A stretch of 14,464 nt of DNA from Pseudomonadota bacterium (GTDB taxonomy: Bacteria; Pseudomonadota; Alphaproteobacteria; Rhizobiales; Beijerinckiaceae), in the NCBI GenBank assembly GCA_021812505.1, contig JAKANG010000004.1, positions 1 to 14,464 on the forward strand, in the 5' to 3' direction. This document shows positions 6,473-12,992 of the stretch, in pieces. Each line of letters begins with the position of its first letter. Position 1 is the first letter of the stretch. The position numbers and the translations under genes are program-made. The notes beneath the pieces are model-generated. The model worked only from the letters and a program-made list of their open reading frames with translations, was not told the origin of the DNA and did not search any database.

Positions 6473-7492
6473 ATGAAAACACCGGCTCTGGCCGTCGCCG
6501 CTCTCGTGTTTTTCGCTTCGCTCGGCGCGGCCTCGGCCCAGGCCGTCGGGCGGGGGCGTCTCGATGCGTCGAGCGACGCGCAGGACGCGATGGACGACGC
6601 TTTGTTCGCGACGCCAAATTCCGCCACGCCCGCGCCTCTTTCCAACCTCTACGCCACCGCCCCGGACCTCGAGGCTCAGGCCCCTTCGCCGCAGTTCCGC
6701 GCCAATGCGCTGTTGCCGCTCGGCTGGAACACCAATGCCGACGAGTTGAGCCAGGGCGGAACCGCGTCGGGCCAATGGCGGCCCCTCGGCTCCCTGTCCT
6801 GGGCGTCGCCGCTCGGCGATCTGCCCTTGCGCGCCACAGTGACCGGCTTCGCCGAAACCGATCGCTATTTTCAGGCCTCGAATGTCGATCTCGACAAGAC
6901 CGGCGGCTCCGGGCGCCTGCAATTCGTCGACCCCGGCGACGATCAGGCCTTTTCGCCCTATCTCGTCATCGCGCCGCGCTGGGATTTCATACCGACCTTC
7001 GACAACCAGATCTCCGCGCGCCAGGATTTCAACGTCGGCTTCAACAAGAGACTCAATTTCGACGCGAATTTCCAGCAGGTCGCCGCGGCCGCGGACACGT
7101 CGAGCCAGACCGTGTGGTCCCTGGGCCTGACGGTTTTTCTCCAGCGCCGCCTGCGCGAGCCGGGGGTCTCGTCGAATGCGGCTTTCGTCATTCCCTCGCT
7201 GAGCTACGCCAGCGGCGAGAGTTGGAGCGCGAGCCTCGCGGTGGAATACCTCAGTCGCTGGTTCGACCAGAACGGCTTCGGCCTGGCCAGCAACAACGAA
7301 ATCCAGCCGATCGTCACCCTGGAATATATTGTTCCCGCAGCCGCCCTCGGCGGCGAGCGCAACGCCGCTCTGCTCGGCCATCCCGCCCTCGACCTGCAAG
7401 GCTCTTATCTCAAGGTCTGGTCGAACGGGCCCGGCGGCGGATACGAGCAATGGCAGACCGTCGCCGCGCTCAAGATGGGCTGGCGGTTCTGA
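6473..7492 (+). CDS. Unrecognised secreted protein, probable outer-membrane beta-barrel
   Basis: A 339-residue protein I cannot assign to a named family. Residues 1-22 form a clean signal peptide (MKTPALAVAALVFFASLGAASA, with an ASA-QA cleavage site). A low-complexity stretch rich in Ala, Asp and Ser follows to about 75. The rest shows alternating polar/hydrophobic stretches (for example LRATVTGFAETDRYF, PYLVIAPRWDF, LNFDANFQQVA, SLAVEYLSRWF) and ends in ALKMGWRF, with the terminal phenylalanine that the barrel-assembly machinery recognises. These features point to a beta-barrel of perhaps ten to twelve strands, not to a soluble enzyme; cysteine is absent. The start has a modest site (GCGGGA). 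It sits between hdeD and the antiporter operon, but with a candidate promoter in between; a joint role is not shown. Confidence 0.72.
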   Translation: MKTPALAVAALVFFASLGAASAQAVGRGRLDASSDAQDAMDDALFATPNSATPAPLSNLYATAPDLEAQAPSPQFRANALLPLGWNTNADELSQGGTASGQWRPLGSLSWASPLGDLPLRATVTGFAETDRYFQASNVDLDKTGGSGRLQFVDPGDDQAFSPYLVIAPRWDFIPTFDNQISARQDFNVGFNKRLNFDANFQQVAAAADTSSQTVWSLGLTVFLQRRLREPGVSSNAAFVIPSLSYASGESWSASLAVEYLSRWFDQNGFGLASNNEIQPIVTLEYIVPAAALGGERNAALLGHPALDLQGSYLKVWSNGPGGGYEQWQTVAALKMGWRF

Positions 7493-7512
7493 ACAAGCGC
7501 CGGGCCTGAGCG

Positions 7513-7541
7513 TTGCCAGCCGCGCGCGCCGATGCTAGCTT
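7513..7541 (+). promoter_or_regulatory. Candidate promoter of the mrp operon
   Basis: TTGCCA (7513-7518), one base from the -35 consensus, and TAGCTT (7536-7541) are separated by exactly 17 bases. Transcription would start near 7548, just ahead of the mrpE ribosome site (GAGG, 7560-7563). The operon could still receive read-through from the upstream barrel gene. Confidence 0.35.
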
Positions 7542-7554
7542 TCGCAGCGCGAAA
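7540..7554. promoter_or_regulatory. Small dyad at the predicted mrp transcription start
   Basis: TTTCGC (7540-7545) and GCGAAA (7549-7554) are perfect inverted arms around AGC. The dyad begins in the candidate -10 and covers the predicted start point, the position of a classic repressor site. Arms this short occur by chance, so confidence is low. Confidence 0.22.
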
Positions 7555-7569
7555 TACGCGAGGCTGTCG

Positions 7570-8058
7570 ATGTCTTCGGGGGCGCCCCACAGGAAGAGAT
7601 TTTCATGGGCGCGCCTCGCCTTTTTTTTTCTGTTCTGGCTGATGGTCGCGGGCTGGTCGGTCCGGGACCTTCCCGTGGGCGCCGCCGCCGCCGGCGGCGC
7701 TTTGTGGATCAGCCTGAAGCTTTCGCCTTCGGGAGACGCCCGCGTTCGGGCGGGGCCGCTGTTCAGGCTCGTCGTCCGGTTGCTGCGCGGCTCGCTCGTC
7801 GCCGGCTTCGATGTCGCGCGGCGGGCCCTGGCGCCGCGTCCCGATCTGCGGCCGGGTTTCGTGTCCTGCCCGCTCACGCTCCCCGAGGGCGAGGCGCGCG
7901 ACGTCTTCCGCCTGTTGCAGAGCCTGATGCCGGGGACGCTGCCGACCGGCGTGGAAGAGGGGCGGGCGCTGGTTCACGGCCTCGACCTGTCCCAGCCGAT
8001 CGCGGAAAATTTCGCGACCGAGGAGCGTCTCTTCAAAAGGGCGGCCGGTCATGAATGA
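7570..8058 (+). CDS. mrpE: Na+/H+ antiporter subunit E (MrpE/MnhE)
   Basis: A 162-residue membrane protein of the MnhE/MrpE family (MbhA in archaeal hydrogenases). An N-terminal pair of hydrophobic helices (about 13-50) is followed by the family's R-rich amphipathic region (VRAGPLFRLVVRLLRGSLVAGFDVARRALAP) and a soluble C-terminal domain with the LQSLMPGTLPTGVE element and the closing LVHGLDLSQP motif. The usual MrpE length is about 160. I choose the ATG at 7570, with GAGG six bases upstream, over an in-frame TTG at 7513, which lies inside the candidate promoter. It is the first gene of the operon; its end overlaps mrpF by eight bases (ATGAATGA). MrpE is needed for assembly and stability of the antiporter, not for ion conduction itself. 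Confidence 0.9.
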   Translation: MSSGAPHRKRFSWARLAFFFLFWLMVAGWSVRDLPVGAAAAGGALWISLKLSPSGDARVRAGPLFRLVVRLLRGSLVAGFDVARRALAPRPDLRPGFVSCPLTLPEGEARDVFRLLQSLMPGTLPTGVEEGRALVHGLDLSQPIAENFATEERLFKRAAGHE

Positions 8059-8323
8059 AATCCTGCTCGCCGCCGCCGGCCTGATCGTCGCCGCCGTCGC
8101 CGTCGGCCTCGCCCGAATCCTGCGTGGTCCCGCCGACGTCGACAGGCTGATGGCGGTGCAGTTGCTGGGCACGGGGGGCATCGCCGCCCTGCTGCTCACC
8201 GCTTATGCGACCGCGGTTCCCGGCGTGGACGATGTCGCGCTCGGCCTCGCCTTGCTCGCCGCCTTCGCCACCATGGCCTTCCTCAATCATCTCGACGCCG
8301 GCGAAGGGGGCGCGGAGCTGTGA
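8051..8323 (+). CDS. mrpF: Na+/H+ antiporter subunit F (MrpF/MnhF)
   Basis: A 90-residue protein with three membrane helices. The family signature RILRGPADVDRLMAVQLLG (22-40) is intact, including the aspartate-arginine pair D31-R32. The last helix ends LALLAAFATMAFL, as in other MrpF proteins (MbhB in archaeal hydrogenases). The length matches the usual 85-95. Its ATG lies inside the end of mrpE, and its own stop overlaps the GTG start of mrpG (GTGA), so translation of the three genes is probably coupled. MrpF is one of the small subunits that, with E and G, build the proposed cation-path side of the complex. Confidence 0.92.
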   Translation: MNEILLAAAGLIVAAVAVGLARILRGPADVDRLMAVQLLGTGGIAALLLTAYATAVPGVDDVALGLALLAAFATMAFLNHLDAGEGGAEL

Positions 8324-8607
8324 GCTTTCTCGCCGATCTCGTCAGCCTCGCCGCCATCGGCGCGGGGGTTTTCTTCTTCATCGCGGGAACCGTGGGGCTG
8401 CTGCGTTTCCCGGATTCGCTCACCCGTCTTCACGCCTTGTCCAAGGCGGACAATCTCGGTCTTGGGCTGATCGTCCTGGGGCTCATTCCCCGCGCCGAAA
8501 ATCCCCTCGCCGCGTTCAAACTGGTGGTCGTCTGGGCGCTCGTGCTGCTCTCTGGCGCCTCGACCGCCCAGCTCATCGGCCGCGCCCTGCGCCGGGGGCG
8601 CGAATGA
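8320..8607 (+). CDS. mrpG: Na+/H+ antiporter subunit G (MrpG/MnhG)
   Basis: A 95-residue protein with three membrane helices. The MnhG signature is clear: GLLRFPDSLTRLHALSKADN (26-45), then a GLGLIVLGL helix and a final helix ending in STAQLIGRA. The start is GTG at 8320, overlapping the mrpF stop by four bases. This start is supported by family alignment: the first helix begins right after MSFLADLV. Its stop overlaps the ATG of the next gene (ATGA at 8604-8607). It corresponds to MbhC of the archaeal membrane-bound hydrogenase and belongs to the small-subunit E-F-G module placed at the front of the operon. Confidence 0.92.
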   Translation: MSFLADLVSLAAIGAGVFFFIAGTVGLLRFPDSLTRLHALSKADNLGLGLIVLGLIPRAENPLAAFKLVVVWALVLLSGASTAQLIGRALRRGRE

Positions 8608-9557
8608 GCGTCCTTCCGCTTCTCGACGTCGGCCTCGCCCTGCTGGTCGTGGCGGTCGCGACCTGGACCATGGCGGCGCGAGACCTTTTCGCCTCGGTCC
8701 TGGGCTATGTCGCCTATGGCCTGCTGCTCGCTCTGGTGTGGGTCAGGCTTCATGCGCCGGACATCGGCCTGACCGAAGCGGCGGTGGGCGGCGGCGTCAC
8801 CGGCGTGCTGCTGGTCACCGCGGGCAAGAGGCTCGACGCGCTCAAGGCCGCCACATCCGGCGCTGCGCCCCGTTTGCGCGTGAAAATTCTCGCCGGCGCG
8901 CTTTCCGCGCTCGTCGCGGGCGCGCTGGCTTTCGTCGTCGCGTCTCTACCCACGCCAGCCCCGAGCCTTGCGCCGCAAGCCGCCGCCGCCGCCGCTGGGC
9001 CGGGGGCCGGGCTCGGCAATCCGATCACGGCGGTGCTGATCTCCTATCGCGCCTTCGACACCATGCTCGAAAAGATCGTGCTGGCGCTCGCCGTGCTTGG
9101 AATCTGGTCGGTCGGCGCGGACGCGGCCTGGGGCGGCGCGCCCGCGCCCTTGCGCAAGGCGCGGCCGGACGGCGCCATGGTTCTCCTCGCCCAGATCCTC
9201 GCGCCGATCGGCGCGCTGATCGGCGTCCATATTTTCTGGGTCGGCGCCGACGCGCCCGGCGGCGCGTTTCAGGGCGGCGCCTTGCTCGCGGCCATGTGGA
9301 TGGTCGCGATGATGGCGCGGCTGGTCGAGGCGCCGCGCATCGGCTCCCGCGCCCTGCGGTTGGCGCTGATTTCGGGGCCGGCGGTGTTTCTCGCCGTCGG
9401 CCTGGCAGGGATCGCAATGGCCGGGAGCTTTTTCGCTTTTCCGCCGGCTTTCGCGAAGGCGCTGATCCTGTTCATCGAAACCTTCATGGTCCTGTCGGTC
9501 GCCGTCGCTTTGCCGATGATGGTCGCCGGGCCGCCCGAGGGGGGACAGGAGCCATGA
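8604..9557 (+). CDS. mrpB: MbhD-MbhE-MrpB fusion subunit (DUF4040 + MbhE + MnhB domains)
   Basis: A 317-residue membrane protein that joins three domains usually found elsewhere. Residues 5-75 are a DUF4040/MbhD domain (ARDLFASVLGYVAYGLLLA, then HAPDIGLTEAAVGGG with E58). Residues about 95-172 are MbhE (GLGNPITAVLISYRAFDT with D152, E156). Both form the C-terminal end of a normal MrpA. Residues about 187-305 are the MnhB/MrpB domain, with the invariant GADAPGGAFQGG (214-225). An Ala/Pro-rich linker (117-137) lies inside the MbhE region. The ATG at 8604 overlaps the mrpG stop (ATGA); the frame extends further upstream to 8205 through mrpF and mrpG, but that extension is not coding. With no separate MrpA in the operon, this protein supplies the MrpA tail. 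The stop overlaps the mrpC start. Confidence 0.88.
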   Translation: MSVLPLLDVGLALLVVAVATWTMAARDLFASVLGYVAYGLLLALVWVRLHAPDIGLTEAAVGGGVTGVLLVTAGKRLDALKAATSGAAPRLRVKILAGALSALVAGALAFVVASLPTPAPSLAPQAAAAAAGPGAGLGNPITAVLISYRAFDTMLEKIVLALAVLGIWSVGADAAWGGAPAPLRKARPDGAMVLLAQILAPIGALIGVHIFWVGADAPGGAFQGGALLAAMWMVAMMARLVEAPRIGSRALRLALISGPAVFLAVGLAGIAMAGSFFAFPPAFAKALILFIETFMVLSVAVALPMMVAGPPEGGQEP

Positions 9558-9892
9558 ACGCGTCGCTGCTCGCCGGGCTCGTCGGCGCCGCTCTGGTCGG
9601 ACTGGGGCTTTACGGACTGATCGCGCATCCCCATCCGCTGCGCAAATTGCTCGCCTTCAATCTCGTCGGCAGCGGGGTTTTTCTGGTTTTCGGCGTCGTC
9701 GCGCGGCGCGGCGCGGCGGCGGGATATGCCTTCGACCCCGTCCCGCAGGCCATGGTCATCACCGGAATCGTGGTGGCCTTCGCCGCCAGCGCGCTCGCGG
9801 TCGCTCTCATCCTGCGCCTCGCCGTCGCAAGCGGCGGCGTCTCGCTTGATCCGCAAGGCCCGGCAGGGCGCGACGCCGGAGAGATGGAATGA
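9554..9892 (+). CDS. mrpC: Na+/H+ antiporter subunit C (MrpC/MnhC, NuoK-like)
   Basis: A 112-residue three-helix protein homologous to NuoK. After a first helix (LVGAALVGLGLYGLI), the HPHPLRKLLAFNLVGSGVFL segment (25-44) marks the second helix. The family motif DPVPQAMVITGIVVAFA (61-77), directly before the third helix, is intact. The short polar tail (GGVSLDPQGPAGRDAGEME) is normal for MrpC. The ATG overlaps the mrpB stop and the stop overlaps the mrpD start, both as ATGA. In the complex this subunit sits next to MrpD and forms the link between the channel protein and the small-subunit side. It corresponds to MbhG. Confidence 0.93.
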   Translation: MNASLLAGLVGAALVGLGLYGLIAHPHPLRKLLAFNLVGSGVFLVFGVVARRGAAAGYAFDPVPQAMVITGIVVAFAASALAVALILRLAVASGGVSLDPQGPAGRDAGEME

Positions 9893-11391
9893 CCGCGACG
9901 CCGGCGACGACTCCGGGCGGCTTTCTGCTCGTGCTGGCGGTCCTGCTGCCTGCCGGGGGAGTCCTGCTCTCGTTCGTACTTGGCGGCCGCGCCGCGGGAA
10001 AAATCGCCCTCGGCCTGACGCCGGTCGGCTTTGGTCTCGCATGTCTCGTCGCCATGAAGGTCGCGGCGGCGGGCGCGCCGATCGCTTACGCCATCGGCGG
10101 CCTGCCGCCGCCGCTCGGGATCGCGCTGCGCGCGGACGGCGTCTCGGCGGTCATGATGGTCGCAGCGGCGATCATCGTCGCCGCCTCGGCGTTCTATGCC
10201 CGGGCCAAATTCGTGATGCCGGAAGGCGCGCCGGAAAGCCGCGGCGCGCTGACCTTCTGGATCATGATTCAGGCGATCTGGGCCGCGCTGAATCTCATTT
10301 TCGTCGGCGGCGACCTGTTCAATCTCTACGTCGCCCTCGAACTCCTGACGTTCGCCGCCGTGCCGCTGGTGTGCATCGACGGCCGCCCGGAAACGCTTCG
10401 CGCCGCGCTACGCTATCTGCTGTTCGCCCTGTTCGGCTCGGTCTCCTATCTGCTCGGGGTCGCGCTGCTTTACGGCCTCTATGGCGCGCTCGACATTTCG
10501 CTTCTGGCGCAAAGGGTTGAAGCCGCGCCCATGGTCTGGACGGCGGCCGCGCTGATGACCGCTGGACTGCTCGCCAAGACGGCTTTGTTTCCGCTGCATC
10601 TGTGGTTGCCGCCGGCGCACGCCAACGCCCCAGCGGCGGCCAGCGCCGTGCTGTCGGGCCTGGTCGTCAAGGGCTCGTTCTTCCTTGCCCTGCGGTTATG
10701 GTTTTATGTTCTGCCCGGGCTGCCGACCGCGGCGCCGAGCGTCGTGCTCGGCGCGCTCGGCGCGCTCGCCGTCCTTTTCGGAAGCGTCCTCGCGCTACGG
10801 CAGGCGCGGCTCAAACTGCTGGTCGCTTATTCAACCGTGGCGCAGATCGGCTATCTCTTTTTCGTCTTCCCGCTGGCCGCCGGCGCCCATGTCTGGAGCC
10901 CGCTTGGCTGGAGTGGCGGCCTGATGCAGGTGCTCGCCCACGCCTTCGCCAAGGCGGCGATGTTTCTTGCCGCCGGCCTGGTTGCCGAAGCGCTCGGCCA
11001 TGACCGGATCGCCGGTTTTACGGGCGCGGCGCGCGCCTTGCCTTTGACTTTTCTGACCCTCGGTCTCGGCGGGCTGTCGCTGATGGGCCTGCCGCCGAGC
11101 GGCGGGTTCGAGGCGAAATGGCTGATGCTGCGCGCCTCGGCGGCTTCCGGCCAATGGCTCTGGTCGCTGCCGATCCTCGGCGGCGGACTGCTGGCGGGGG
11201 GCTATGTCTATCGCATTCTCGCGCCGGCTCTCGCGGACGGCGAAGTCGAGATCAAGGCGCGGCCCCAGCGCTCGCGCGAGGCGGTGGCCCTCGGTCTCGC
11301 CGTGCTGGCGTTGGCCCTGGCCTTCGCGCCCCGGGGCTTCTTCGATTTTCTCGAAATCGGCCGCCCGTCCGTCTCGCGGAGCGCGCCATGA
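9889..11391 (+). CDS. mrpD: Na+/H+ antiporter subunit D (MrpD/MnhD, NuoM/N-like)
   Basis: A 500-residue membrane protein with about fourteen helices, of the proton-conducting transporter family. All the expected channel residues are present: the TM5 glutamate E151 in DLFNLYVALELLTFAAVPL, the TM7 lysine K230 (GLLAKTALFPLHLWLPPAHA), the TM8 lysine K261 (SGLVVKGSFF) and the TM12 lysine K355 (AHAFAKAAMF). KLLVAYSTVAQIGY (309-322) and the GLPPSGGFEAKWLM segment near 405 are also typical. It should carry out proton movement in the antiporter. It starts at an ATG overlapping the mrpC stop and ends overlapping the start of the following channel paralogue (ATGA). It is the MbhH equivalent in operon order. 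Confidence 0.92.
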   Translation: MTATPATTPGGFLLVLAVLLPAGGVLLSFVLGGRAAGKIALGLTPVGFGLACLVAMKVAAAGAPIAYAIGGLPPPLGIALRADGVSAVMMVAAAIIVAASAFYARAKFVMPEGAPESRGALTFWIMIQAIWAALNLIFVGGDLFNLYVALELLTFAAVPLVCIDGRPETLRAALRYLLFALFGSVSYLLGVALLYGLYGALDISLLAQRVEAAPMVWTAAALMTAGLLAKTALFPLHLWLPPAHANAPAAASAVLSGLVVKGSFFLALRLWFYVLPGLPTAAPSVVLGALGALAVLFGSVLALRQARLKLLVAYSTVAQIGYLFFVFPLAAGAHVWSPLGWSGGLMQVLAHAFAKAAMFLAAGLVAEALGHDRIAGFTGAARALPLTFLTLGLGGLSLMGLPPSGGFEAKWLMLRASAASGQWLWSLPILGGGLLAGGYVYRILAPALADGEVEIKARPQRSREAVALGLAVLALALAFAPRGFFDFLEIGRPSVSRSAP

Positions 11392-12992
11392 TCGAAGCCC
11401 TGCTTGTCGCGACCCTCGCCGCGCCCGCGATTTTTCTCGCCGCCGGTTTCGTCGGGAGTTGGCGGACGCGGGCGCTCGTCTGGCAATTTCTTGCCCCGGC
11501 GCCTGCCCTCGCGGCGGGCGTTTTCGGCCTGAGTCACGCGCCGGTTTCGGTCGATTTTCGCGGCCTCGGCCTGTCGCTGACCCTCGACCCGCCCGGCGCG
11601 CTGCTGCTGGCCTTCGCCTCGCTGCTGTGGATGGCCGTCACCGCCGCGCTGTGGCGCGACGGGGCGCCGGATGCGCGTTTCGGGATTTCATGGATTCTGA
11701 CCATGTTCGGCGGGCTCGGCGTGTTCATCGCCGGCGATCTGGTTTCCTTCTATCTGCTTTATGCTCTCGTCAGCGTCCCGGCCTATGGGCTGTTCGCCTT
11801 TTCCGAAGATGCTGAAAAGCGCCGCGCCGGCGCGATCTACATGGCTTTCGCGCTTTTTGGCGAGGCGCTGCTTCTGATGGCCTTTGCGTTACTGGCGGCG
11901 GGCGAGCCCCATGGAAGCGTGCGGATCGCGGACGTGATGGCGGCCTTGCCGGTCTCGCCCTGGCGCGATGCGATCATCGCCCTGATTGTGGCGGGCTTTG
12001 GCATGAAACTGGGTCTCGTCCCGTTCAACGGCTGGATGCCGCTGAATTACGCGGCCGCGCCGATTCCCGCCGCCGCGGTGCTCAGCGGCGCCGGCGTCAA
12101 GGCGGGCGTGATCGGCCTGATCCGTTTCCTGCCGCTCGACGTCGCCATGGAGAGTTGGGGGAACGCGCTGGCCGCGCTCGGCTTTTTCACCGCCTTCTAT
12201 GGCGCCGCAATCGGCCTGACCCAGCAGAAACCGAAGACCATTCTCGCCTATTCCAGCATCAGCCAGATGGGCGTCATCGCCGCGGCCCTTGGTTTGGGGC
12301 TGGCGGCGGGCGACGCCGGCGCCTCCGGGACCATGGCCTTCTACGGCGCCAATCATCTGCTGGTGAAGGCGGCTTTGTTCCTGACCCTTGGCTTCGTCGC
12401 CAGCGGCGCGCGGCTTTCCGGCCTGTCGCTGGCGCTCGCCGCCGCTCTGGCGCTGAGCCTCGCCGGTCTGCCCTTCACCGGCGGCGCTCTGGCCAAACTC
12501 GCGTCGAAAGCGCAATTCGCCACGGGCTGGCCGGCCCTTCTGGCGACGCTTTCCTCCATCGCCAGCGCCATGCTGATGACCCATTTCCTCATGAGTCTCA
12601 CGGCGCTCCCCGCCGACGCGGCGCAGGAGGCGAGGCGCGAAACGCCTGCCGTCCTCATCCGTTTCTGGCCTGCGCTCGTCCTCGGCGCACTGCTGCTGCC
12701 GTGGTTCTTCGCGGACGCGCCAGGCGACGCCCTGAGCCTCGGGAAAATATGGGAGGGGTTCTGGCCGGTCGCGGTCGGCGTCGTGGCGGTGTTTGGCTGG
12801 CGCCGAATGGGACGCTCCGCGCCGGTCGTTCCAGCGGGCGACGCCATTGTGCTTTACGAATGCGCCTTCGCCCGGACGATCGCGCTTGGGCCTGTCTTCG
12901 AAACGGCCGACGCGCGCCTGCGCCAATGGCCGGCGGCGGCGGCGTCTTTGCTGCTGATTGTTCTGGCGCTGCTCGTCGCCGCTTCAATTTGA
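11388..12992 (+). CDS. Second NuoL/M/N-type antiporter subunit (MrpD-like, 'D prime') lacking the TM5 glutamate
   Basis: A 534-residue membrane protein, the second channel-type subunit of the operon. It keeps the TM7 lysine K207 (GFGMKLGLVPFNGWMP), the TM8 lysine K238 (SGAGVKAGVIGLIRF), the KTILAYSSISQMGVI segment and the TM12 lysine K327 (ANHLLVKAALF). Where MrpD has DLFNLYVALEL, this protein has DLVSFYLLYAL, so the conserved glutamate is alanine (A126). The C-terminal part (about 475-534) adds an amphipathic stretch (YECAFARTIALGPVFETAD) and a last helix, somewhat like the lateral helix region of MrpA/NuoL. It may replace the N-terminal channel part of MrpA, whose tail is fused to MrpB here. 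The start at 11388 overlaps the mrpD stop (ATGA); the longer frame from 11118 lies inside mrpD and is rejected. Its last nine bases overlap the convergent RND gene. Confidence 0.85.
   Translation: MIEALLVATLAAPAIFLAAGFVGSWRTRALVWQFLAPAPALAAGVFGLSHAPVSVDFRGLGLSLTLDPPGALLLAFASLLWMAVTAALWRDGAPDARFGISWILTMFGGLGVFIAGDLVSFYLLYALVSVPAYGLFAFSEDAEKRRAGAIYMAFALFGEALLLMAFALLAAGEPHGSVRIADVMAALPVSPWRDAIIALIVAGFGMKLGLVPFNGWMPLNYAAAPIPAAAVLSGAGVKAGVIGLIRFLPLDVAMESWGNALAALGFFTAFYGAAIGLTQQKPKTILAYSSISQMGVIAAALGLGLAAGDAGASGTMAFYGANHLLVKAALFLTLGFVASGARLSGLSLALAAALALSLAGLPFTGGALAKLASKAQFATGWPALLATLSSIASAMLMTHFLMSLTALPADAAQEARRETPAVLIRFWPALVLGALLLPWFFADAPGDALSLGKIWEGFWPVAVGVVAVFGWRRMGRSAPVVPAGDAIVLYECAFARTIALGPVFETADARLRQWPAAAASLLLIVLALLVAASI

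Noticed and set aside
5822..7450. A 542-codon minus-strand frame opposite hdeD and the barrel gene
   Set aside because: It spans two clearly coding genes on the other strand plus their spacer, and its product has no family features; it is a compositional shadow.
8205..8603. Upstream extension of the mrpB frame
   Set aside because: These codons run through mrpF and mrpG in another frame; the MbhD domain starts exactly at the ATG at 8604, which overlaps the mrpG stop.
11118..11387. Upstream extension of the D' frame
   Set aside because: It lies within the C-terminal part of mrpD; the membrane protein sequence starts at the ATG at 11388.
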